Positions 1 through 5,190 of a DNA stretch of 6,038 bases are shown in pieces. The notes beneath the pieces were generated by a model, which did not search any database, had not been told where the DNA came from, and saw only the letters and a list, made by a program, of their open reading frames with translations. A program made the translations under genes and the position numbers. The number at the start of each line of letters is the position of its first letter. Position 1 is the first letter of the stretch. Origin of the DNA: Planctomycetota bacterium (lineage in GTDB: Bacteria > Planctomycetota > Phycisphaerae > UBA1845 > UTPLA1); contig JAPULF010000070.1 of the NCBI GenBank assembly GCA_027295245.1, positions 1-6,038 on the forward strand. The letters are read 5' to 3'.

Positions 1-383
1 ACCGACCGATCGTGAACCACCGATCGGCACGCGCTGATGAATCGCTCCGGTTCGCGGAGGTGCTCGATCGTTTCGAAGCTTACGACGACGTCGAACGGTC
101 CGGCGACCACTTTGTCGAGTTCGTGCGAATCGCCGAGGACATATTCGATTTTCGGGTCGGAATAGTGAGCCCGGGCGTACTCGATTGCCTCCTCGGAAAG
201 GTCGACGCCCACGACCTGTGAGGCCCCGGCCTGCTTCAGTAAATGAGCGCCGTATCCGAATCCGCAGGCGACATCCAGGACGCGCCGGCCCGCGACAAAT
301 TGTGATGCCAGGCAATAGCGGCCGTAATGATCCAGCACGTACATACCGCGAAAGTGCCGCGGGTCCAGACGCTCCAACGCCAT
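1..383 (-). CDS. Class I SAM-dependent methyltransferase, C-terminus cut by window edge
   Basis: The first 127 codons of a class I (Rossmann-fold) methyltransferase are visible; the rest lies beyond base 1. SAM-binding motif I is VLDVACGFGYGA (residues 35-46). The acidic end of strand 2 is in VVGVDLSEEAIEYAR (57-71, Asp61), followed by LGDSHEL (83-89) and the motif-IV-like FDVVVSFETIEHL (97-109). This pattern is typical of the small-molecule and sugar methyltransferases found in glycan clusters, such as the Methyltransf_11/25 types. The ATG at 383 is the first possible start, because an in-frame TGA lies two codons upstream (389-387), and it has a GAAGGG ribosome binding site 8 bases away. 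The gene starts 20 bases after the preceding minus-strand gene, so it is probably cotranscribed. Substrate is unknown; methylation of a sugar or a chain end is inferred from neighbours only. The family call is secure, the specific role is not. Confidence 0.93.
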   Translation of the reverse strand, partial: MALERLDPRHFRGMYVLDHYGRYCLASQFVAGRRVLDVACGFGYGAHLLKQAGASQVVGVDLSEEAIEYARAHYSDPKIEYVLGDSHELDKVVAGPFDVVVSFETIEHLREPERFISACRSVVHDRS

Positions 384-391
384 CCGTCAAT

Positions 392-397
392 CCCTTC
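392..397 (-). promoter_or_regulatory. Ribosome binding site of the methyltransferase
   Basis: GAAGGG on the minus strand lies 8 bases before the ATG at 383. It sits inside the 20-base gap after the upstream stop codon (406-404) and supports the chosen start. Confidence 0.7.
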
Positions 398-403
398 ATG
401 CGT

Positions 404-1984
404 TTACTGGCGATCGGGCGCTTCGAGTCGGTCCGCGACGCTGTGTTGCAGTCTGATCCTGAGTTCCAGCCAATCGGCACAATGATATGTGATGGCACGC
501 GATCCGCTCATGCGCGTGCCGAAATGCAAGTCGGCCAATCCGGTGAGCGGTTCGGCAAGCGAGAGCGTCACAGCATGCGGCCTGCCGTCGGACGCCACGG
601 ATTGCCAGCCCGAGAAGCCCACCACGCGCTCGTCCCGTTCCGGCGCATCGGGAAAGACGCGACATTCGAGCGATGCGTCGGTCAGACACATGGCATATTC
701 GACCGGGTGCTTCGCTTCGTCCCGCCGGATTTCGGCCGTGGCGACCAGGCGGTCGGTGCCGGCGGGGCAGGCCCTCGAAAGGACCGCGGTCGCCAGCCGG
801 TGCTCCAGCGGATGCAGGCGAAATCCCGGCACGTCCGGCAACAAGTGCATGTAATTGAATTCGGCCGTTGCCGTGGCCGTGACACGCGCAACGTCGTGGA
901 AGTCCAGTCGATATTCAAGGCAGTGCGATTCGGCATCGGCATCGTGCAATTGGCACCAAACCCGCTGTTTGGTGTCGATTCGGGCTCCCGGAAGGGCGCC
1001 CCACGCGATAAAGGCCAAGGCAGCTCCGATCGATTTCCCGTCGACTCTAGCCGCCATTTCATCGAACGCCCCGATCGGACTGAGGGCCAGGCTCAGCGGT
1101 CTGCCTCCGGTGGTCTGCCACATAACGGAAATCTCCGGCCGGTGGATCGCATCGGTCAGGGCCTCCGGAAGCATGAACCCGCACCACCCGCGCCCGAAAG
1201 CATCGTAGGGAATCCTCCAGTGGGCCAACGCTCTTTGGGCTGCCGTATCGTGCAGGACCACCACAAGACAACCCTGACGACCGTTATGAGTCCGGTCGAC
1301 GGGACAGAACAAATCAAACCCCGCGAGTCCCTCGGCCGAAATCGGAAGCAACTGACGCACGGTGCAGTCATGCTCGGGCCGAAAAGTCCGCTCGGATTCG
1401 GGCATGACGTATACCATGTGGCAGGTTGTCTTTTTCACGCGATCGAGTTCCGCCTGCCAACGCCGAAGCGCAAGGCGGGTCTGCTCGTATTCCTGCCGCA
1501 GCTCGTACAACTCGCCGCTCAGATTCGCCAGACTTGCATCACTCTTGCCGATGCTTTCCCAGGCAATGTGCAAGAGGTGACCGTACAGCTCCGTGAGCCT
1601 GCGATCGTTGTCATCGGGTCCCGCCGATACGAATCGATGCAACTCCAGGACGGTCGGGGGGGCGCCGCCGCCATGCTTCCGCCACCAGGCTGCGAATGCT
1701 TCCAATTGCCGATGGCCTTCCTCGCTCAGGGCGGCCAGGGCGCAAAGGCCGCTCGGCGGGGCCGCGAGTGAAACGAATTCGCCGTCAGCACCCGCAAGTT
1801 CCTGCAATCGACCGTCGGCGGCATCGCTCTCGGGATCAAACGACAGGGGTTCGACCCCGTTGGTCTCGGGGCCGCCGGCGGCCATGACCCGCTCCGCGGC
1901 TTCGGTGTCTGCGGCGGCGAAAACCACCTTGATCTTGGGACCGAACAGCATATCGATGATCCGTTGTGTTGCGTGAATAGTCAT
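404..1984 (-). CDS. Uncharacterised 526-residue coiled-coil protein of a glycan cluster
   Basis: I do not recognise a catalytic domain. The protein has no signal peptide or membrane segment. Residues 1-140 are mixed and Ala-rich. Residues 152-183 form a regular heptad coiled coil (L152, L155, L159, L162, Y166, T169, L173, W176, L180, V183). Residues 190-526 look rich in alternating hydrophobic strands, suggesting beta-sandwich modules, perhaps carbohydrate-related. Large uncharacterised proteins next to glycosyltransferases (for example those annotated DUF6212) have a similar general look, but I cannot confirm membership. The frame stays open upstream to 2056, yet the ATG at 1984 is preferred because it overlaps the upstream gene's TGA as ATGA, the normal sign of translational coupling; a start at 2056 would overlap that gene by 76 bases. 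No strong Shine-Dalgarno precedes 1984, which fits coupling. It may be a scaffold, a glycan-binding partner or a novel enzyme. The reading frame is very likely real, the function unknown. Confidence 0.87.
   Translation of the reverse strand: MTIHATQRIIDMLFGPKIKVVFAAADTEAAERVMAAGGPETNGVEPLSFDPESDAADGRLQELAGADGEFVSLAAPPSGLCALAALSEEGHRQLEAFAAWWRKHGGGAPPTVLELHRFVSAGPDDNDRRLTELYGHLLHIAWESIGKSDASLANLSGELYELRQEYEQTRLALRRWQAELDRVKKTTCHMVYVMPESERTFRPEHDCTVRQLLPISAEGLAGFDLFCPVDRTHNGRQGCLVVVLHDTAAQRALAHWRIPYDAFGRGWCGFMLPEALTDAIHRPEISVMWQTTGGRPLSLALSPIGAFDEMAARVDGKSIGAALAFIAWGALPGARIDTKQRVWCQLHDADAESHCLEYRLDFHDVARVTATATAEFNYMHLLPDVPGFRLHPLEHRLATAVLSRACPAGTDRLVATAEIRRDEAKHPVEYAMCLTDASLECRVFPDAPERDERVVGFSGWQSVASDGRPHAVTLSLAEPLTGLADLHFGTRMSGSRAITYHCADWLELRIRLQHSVADRLEAPDRQ
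1436..1531 (-). other. Coiled-coil segment of the uncharacterised protein
   Basis: Residues 152-183 keep an unbroken 3-4 spacing of core positions over about four and a half heptads: L, L, L, L, Y, T, L, W, L, V. The surface positions are rich in Glu, Gln and Arg. Such a stretch usually mediates oligomerisation or acts as a spacer between domains; here it separates the N-terminal part from the strand-rich C-terminal part. Confidence 0.65.
1981..1984 (-). other. ATGA stop/start overlap coupling two genes
   Basis: On the minus strand, ATG (1984-1982) of the coiled-coil protein overlaps TGA (1983-1981) of the upstream glycosyltransferase. This arrangement commonly lets ribosomes that finish the first gene reinitiate on the second, giving linked production of the two proteins. 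It also decides the start of the downstream gene. Confidence 0.8.
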
Positions 1985-4545
1985 GGTTGATTCGTTCGCT
2001 TCTTCGGCAGCATGGACTCTACTTTGCGGGCGAAGGGTTGAAAGCACTCGGTCCAACTTGCCTTTCGCCTCATTTCCGCGCTCGCCCGAGCAAGGCTCGT
2101 CACCCTGGGGCGGTCGGCCTGCAATTCTATCAGGTGTAACAACATCATGCTGACCAGATCGGGTGTTTCGAGATCATTGGAAAAAAGCGCGCCCGTGCGG
2201 CCGGACTCGATCAACTCTCCGACGGCGCCGACATCGGTCGACATGACCACGCAGCCGAACGACTGGGCCTCGAGAACGGTCAGCGGAACACCCTCGAATC
2301 GCGAGAGCATGATGACAACGTCGGCCCAACAATAGAGCCGGGCCAGGCCGGTCGCCGTGAAGACCGGCGGACTCATGAATCTCTCGATGGGACGCAAGTC
2401 CAGATTTTCGCGTCCGTCCGGACCGCAGACGTTGCCGCCGACGATTTTCCATTCGAAGGGAAGGTTCTGGGCCTCGGCCGCCCGATAGAGCGCCAACAAC
2501 CGGTCCATTCCTTTTTCGGCGTCGAATCGACCCAGGTAAAGGATGCGCAACGGAGTGTCTTCGGTACGCTCGGAACGCTCGGTCAACGATGTCGCGACCG
2601 CTTCATCGCTCACTTCGAACGATGGAGCATTGGGGACTAGAATGAGCTTCGCCTCGGGTATACCCCAAGACCGGCACCATCGACGGAGCTTCTCTGAAAT
2701 CACGAGAATCCCGTCGAGGGTGTGCTCGTATCGGACGACCTCGTACGGTTGTCCGCTCGGCACCATGTCCGGCGCGATCGACACGGAGTGAATCTGGGCG
2801 AACGTCTTGACGCCGGCGGCCCGCAGCCGGCCGAGGACCTCGTTTAAAGCCGCGGAATTGTTGTTGACGATCACGTCCATGGTGCCCAACAGTCCCAGCA
2901 ATGAGTCCGGCGAGCACAATTCCGAATCGGGAACAACACAAATGCTCTCGAACGTATCGTTGAATTCGCCGAGCAAACGCGCCGTAGACGATCCGATCAC
3001 GAACAAGTGAGGAATCCACCCGCGCCGCCGCGCCTCTCTCGCGTGATTCATGGTGACTCGTTCGGCGCCGCCGAATTCGCAAATCGGCAGAACGTAACCG
3101 ATCTGGATACGCGTTCGGTCAAGCGCCAGCGGATACAGGGGACCGGCGTCGAATAATCGCTTCGTGACGTCGCTCGCGTCGCCCGATTGCCGGTAGATCG
3201 TTCGGCCGCGGTTCAGTTCGACCCGTGGCGCTTCCCGACAGGCCGGCCCGTGCTCTTCGACGAGATCCACCAGGCGTTCCAGCGCGTCCGTCTTGAAGGA
3301 CACTGGGTCACCGGGCTGCAGGCTTCGTACACACGTGTATTCAATGGTGGGTCCTTGGCGCCCCTTGAAGGCCGTGCGGAGCCAGCTGCTGCTGGTATCC
3401 ATCAGGCACTCATGGAGCAAATGAGGCGACAACATGAGCATGGCGAGATCGCGCCAGGGTTCGTCGCAAAAGCTGTTGGATGGCAGAATCTCGAGCAAGC
3501 ACTCTCGGCTGAATGCAGTGTGGACACACGCCCCCACGAAGTGGGACTCCGTCCGCGCGAATCGCTGTTGAATCAACCAGAACAGGCTGCTCGCAAACCG
3601 GCCGGCCCGCGCAGCCTCCAGAAAGGCTTCGGAGGTGACCACGAATCGATAGGGAAAACGTTCTTGCTGCGGGTGCGTCAAAAGTCGAACCAAGCGCGGC
3701 ACGAGTTCTTCGGTCGGCAAGGAACGTCCCGGCAGCGCCGGATCGGAAGTCAGGACGATGCGCTTGGCGTCCGACAGGTAGATCGCGAATCGCGGTATCT
3801 CGTCTTGTTCCAGACTGAACGCGGTCTGCGGATTGTATAAATCCGCGTGCTTGGTGCGAATGTAGGAGAAAATCTGATCGTGCCGCCGACCCACGTCGCC
3901 CAGCATGCTTTCCCCGCGCTGCCGATACTGGAAATCCACCTTCGGTGCATGAACGCCGCGCATGCCGGCGTGAACGCATTGGATCCAGAATTCCCAGTCC
4001 TCGTATCCGGTCTTCATTTGCTCATCGTAGCGGAGGCCTTGTTCGAACACGGAGCGCCGCACCATGCCCGCGCAGTTCATGTAATTGATCGCCAGCAGTT
4101 CCAGGGCCACCCACGGCCCGGTCACCGCGATGTAATTGTTGCCGAACCCGATGCGGCGGCAATTGGGATACGCCCAAGCGGCCTCGGGGTTTTCCCGCAA
4201 CGCCGCGAACGCCGCTTCCAGCGACCCCGGTCCCAACCGGTCGTCGGAATCCAGCATTTGCACGGCCTCGACGGTCGGCCACGCGCTCAATGCCACATCG
4301 ATTCCCGTGTTCCTCGCCGCGCTCAGGCCGCCGTTTCGACGGCGAACGTAACGGACACGCTTCGGATAGGCCCGCGCATAACCGGCACACACACGGTCGG
4401 TTTCCTCGTAGGGGCAACCGTCGTTGACCACGACCACGCGAAAGTCGAAAAAAGCCCTTTGGCGCAAGGCCGATTCGATCGCTTCGATTGTCAACGAGGG
4501 CTGCTTGAAGCTCGGAATGACGACCGCAACGGTGGGGTCAGACAT
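1981..4545 (-). CDS. Two-domain glycosyltransferase, GT2 (N-terminal) plus GT4 (C-terminal)
   Basis: This 854-residue protein carries two sugar-transferase heads. The N-terminal GT-A/GT2 domain (about 1-230) shows VAVVIPSF (6-13), VVVVNDG (37-43), NGGLSAARNTG (71-81), the DxD-like DSDD (99-102, likely metal/nucleotide-sugar binding) and GYEDWEFW (180-187) with the usual ED acid pair. Residues about 235-475 match nothing I recognise. The C-terminal GT-B/GT4 domain (about 480-845) shows GYVLPICEFGGAERV (483-497), ILYLGRFDAEKGM (668-680) and SRFEGVPLTVLEA (748-760), with the E-x7-E pair at E751 and E759. Both heads look intact. GT2 enzymes are normally inverting and GT4 retaining, so two successive linkages on one glycan are plausible. 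There is no signal peptide or membrane segment, so it probably acts in the cytoplasm on a lipid-linked or other acceptor. The frame is open to a GTG at 4584, but the ATG at 4545 has GGTGAG 7 bases upstream and begins directly before the GT2 strand. It is the first gene of the minus-strand operon. Confidence 0.95.
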   Translation of the reverse strand: MSDPTVAVVIPSFKQPSLTIEAIESALRQRAFFDFRVVVVNDGCPYEETDRVCAGYARAYPKRVRYVRRRNGGLSAARNTGIDVALSAWPTVEAVQMLDSDDRLGPGSLEAAFAALRENPEAAWAYPNCRRIGFGNNYIAVTGPWVALELLAINYMNCAGMVRRSVFEQGLRYDEQMKTGYEDWEFWIQCVHAGMRGVHAPKVDFQYRQRGESMLGDVGRRHDQIFSYIRTKHADLYNPQTAFSLEQDEIPRFAIYLSDAKRIVLTSDPALPGRSLPTEELVPRLVRLLTHPQQERFPYRFVVTSEAFLEAARAGRFASSLFWLIQQRFARTESHFVGACVHTAFSRECLLEILPSNSFCDEPWRDLAMLMLSPHLLHECLMDTSSSWLRTAFKGRQGPTIEYTCVRSLQPGDPVSFKTDALERLVDLVEEHGPACREAPRVELNRGRTIYRQSGDASDVTKRLFDAGPLYPLALDRTRIQIGYVLPICEFGGAERVTMNHAREARRRGWIPHLFVIGSSTARLLGEFNDTFESICVVPDSELCSPDSLLGLLGTMDVIVNNNSAALNEVLGRLRAAGVKTFAQIHSVSIAPDMVPSGQPYEVVRYEHTLDGILVISEKLRRWCRSWGIPEAKLILVPNAPSFEVSDEAVATSLTERSERTEDTPLRILYLGRFDAEKGMDRLLALYRAAEAQNLPFEWKIVGGNVCGPDGRENLDLRPIERFMSPPVFTATGLARLYCWADVVIMLSRFEGVPLTVLEAQSFGCVVMSTDVGAVGELIESGRTGALFSNDLETPDLVSMMLLHLIELQADRPRVTSLARASAEMRRKASWTECFQPFARKVESMLPKKRTNQP
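3121..3843 (-). other. Unassigned middle region between the GT2 and GT4 domains
   Basis: Residues about 235-475 of the two-headed glycosyltransferase form a segment of roughly 240 residues with mixed helix/strand character. It contains RFAIYLSDAKRIVLTSDP (252-269), which reads like the first strands of a fold, and a helical stretch with several Trp and Leu residues near 308-392. It is too long and too rich in hydrophobic residues for a flexible linker. Its role is unknown; domain limits are approximate. Confidence 0.55.
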
Positions 4546-4552
4546 GGTTTCG

Positions 4553-4558
4553 CTCACC
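4553..4558 (-). promoter_or_regulatory. Ribosome binding site of the two-domain glycosyltransferase
   Basis: GGTGAG on the minus strand lies 7 bases before the ATG at 4545. It favours this start over the GTG at 4584, which would add 13 residues (starting MWPELRRR) that are not part of the GT2 fold. Confidence 0.6.
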
Positions 4559-4598
4559 ACTCGACGCCGTAACTCAGGCCACACTCGATATCAGGATT

Positions 4599-4669
4599 CA
4601 ATTGACGGGCAAGTTCAACGCGGCGTTCTGAACCTTGGGAATAATGCAAGTTAGGGCGGTTGTCAATTG
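4599..4669. repeat. 8-base inverted repeat CAATTGAC ... GTCAATTG
   Basis: CAATTGAC at 4599-4606 is mirrored by GTCAATTG at 4662-4669, with 55 bases between the arms. The right arm overlaps the leftward -35 box and the left arm falls in the predicted leader, so the pair could be operator half-sites on either side of the promoter. Eight bases is short enough for chance, although AT-rich words like this are uncommon in this GC-rich context. Confidence 0.4.
4638..4666 (-). promoter_or_regulatory. Candidate sigma-70-type promoter of the leftward operon
   Basis: A perfect TTGACA -35 box lies on the minus strand at 4666-4661. The -10 is ambiguous: TATTCC at 4643-4638 has the ideal 17-base spacing but only three matches to TATAAT, while CATTAT at 4646-4641 has four matches but only 14 bases of spacing. 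Transcription would start near 4630, giving a leader of roughly 85-90 bases before the ATG at 4545. Confidence 0.4.
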
Positions 4670-5008
4670 TATGCACGAGAACCGAGCATGAACCGCATCC
4701 GGTCATCGCATTCCGTATGATCCCCTTGCCCGGGACGTTGCGGATTGCACTGCCCCGAAATTCCCCCGCCTTCGTCGGGCTCCGTGTACGGAAGGCTCTT
4801 GATCTCATGCGATCCCCGGTCCTTGGCACGGTGCCGCGCCCTCTTGGAGCCCGCGTCGCGACCGGACTGACACCGCCCCGGCGGCATCACAGCATCATGT
4901 GGAGGGACCGGGAGCCCCGTCGCTGCAGAGGGTCCATGCCATGGAAAGAATTGAAGACGCCGCGTGCCCTCGGTCGCCTCGGCCAGACCCTCCGACACCC
5001 TCGACCAC

Positions 5009-5025
5009 GGTCCTCGTGAAGGACC
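5009..5025. other. Small perfect hairpin in the divergent spacer
   Basis: GGTCCT (5009-5014) and AGGACC (5020-5025) form a six-pair stem around the loop CGTGA. No T-tract follows on either strand, so it is not a standard terminator. Its function is unknown. Confidence 0.4.
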
Positions 5026-5061
5026 CCAAAGGTTCGCGGCCCTGCGGATCGGCGAAACAAT

Positions 5062-5084
5062 ACGGGTCTCAAAAACCGAGCCGT
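5062..5084. other. Bulged hairpin upstream of the rightward promoter
   Basis: ACGG (5062-5065) pairs with CCGT (5081-5084) and CTC (5068-5070) with GAG (5078-5080), leaving GT as a bulge and AAAAACC as the loop. Only a short TTT follows on the plus strand, so it would be a weak terminator at best. It sits about 30 bases before the -35 box of the rightward gene and could equally be a protein-binding site or chance. Confidence 0.3.
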
Positions 5085-5112
5085 TTGGAGATGGGACGCC
5101 CGATTCGTCCGG

Positions 5113-5141
5113 TTGACATCCTCCCGGCATTTCCAGATTAT
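5113..5141 (+). promoter_or_regulatory. Sigma-70-type promoter of the methyltransferase-GT2 gene
   Basis: A perfect TTGACA -35 box (5113-5118) is followed after exactly 17 bases by GATTAT (5136-5141), four matches to TATAAT including the conserved A at position 2 and final T. Transcription should begin near 5148, giving a leader of about 43 bases to the ATG at 5191. This start would leave out the in-frame upstream ATG at 5140, supporting 5191 as the real start. Confidence 0.6.
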
Positions 5142-5181
5142 GGAGAATGTCGCAACGGTTTCCCGTCACCTAAACACAGGC

Positions 5182-5185
5182 AGGG
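5182..5185 (+). promoter_or_regulatory. Ribosome binding site of the methyltransferase-GT2 gene
   Basis: AGGG lies 5 bases before the ATG at 5191, within GGCAGGGC. The alternative in-frame ATG at 5140 has no such element. Confidence 0.6.
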
Positions 5186-5190
5186 CAGAC

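Larger units (their letters stand above)
4546..5190. other. Divergent intergenic region, about 645 bases, no convincing gene
   Basis: This spacer separates the leftward operon from the rightward methyltransferase-GT2 gene. Open frames on both strands (for example minus 5169-4663 and plus 4660-5019) translate to Arg/Pro/Gly-rich, low-order sequence with no motif, so I read them as non-coding. It holds a leftward promoter candidate near 4641-4666, a CAATTGAC/GTCAATTG inverted repeat, an 11-base palindrome GGCACGGTGCC at 4825-4835, hairpins at 5009-5025 and 5062-5084, and a rightward promoter at 5113-5141. I see nothing definite in about 4670-5000. A small RNA, a decayed gene or a regulator-binding region are all possible. 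Confidence 0.6.

Noticed and set aside
5..27. Repeated ACCGATCG words at 5-12 and 19-26
   Set aside because: They lie inside the methyltransferase coding sequence, are short, and are explained by codon choice in GC-rich DNA.
185..1771. Long 528-codon open frame on the plus strand opposite the methyltransferase and coiled-coil genes
   Set aside because: It is Arg/Gly/Pro-rich with no recognisable motif, runs across two well-supported minus-strand genes, and is the kind of open antisense frame expected in GC-rich coding DNA.
1985..2056. Upstream start of the coiled-coil protein at 2056
   Set aside because: It would overlap the glycosyltransferase by 76 bases. The ATGA overlap at 1984 is the standard coupled arrangement.
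3187..4572. Two consecutive plus-strand open frames (3187-3840 and 3847-4572) opposite the glycosyltransferase
   Set aside because: They lie exactly opposite a gene with many conserved GT2 motifs, and their translations show no family motifs. They are antisense shadows.
4660..5019. Plus-strand open frame in the spacer containing FVGLRVRKAL, slightly like the GFRV ending of formylglycine-generating-enzyme domains
   Set aside because: Only a few residues agree, the upstream Arg-Gly-Gly-Ser-Trp signature is missing, and the rest is Arg/Pro-rich. I see no adequate support for a real or decayed gene; BLASTX would settle it.
4663..5169. 168-codon minus-strand open frame in the spacer
   Set aside because: The composition is disordered with scattered Cys, Arg and Pro, there is no motif and no convincing ribosome binding site, and it overlaps both promoter candidates.
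5140..5190. Upstream in-frame ATG at 5140 for the methyltransferase-GT2 fusion
   Set aside because: It overlaps the -10 box of the promoter, lies before the predicted transcript start and has no ribosome binding site.
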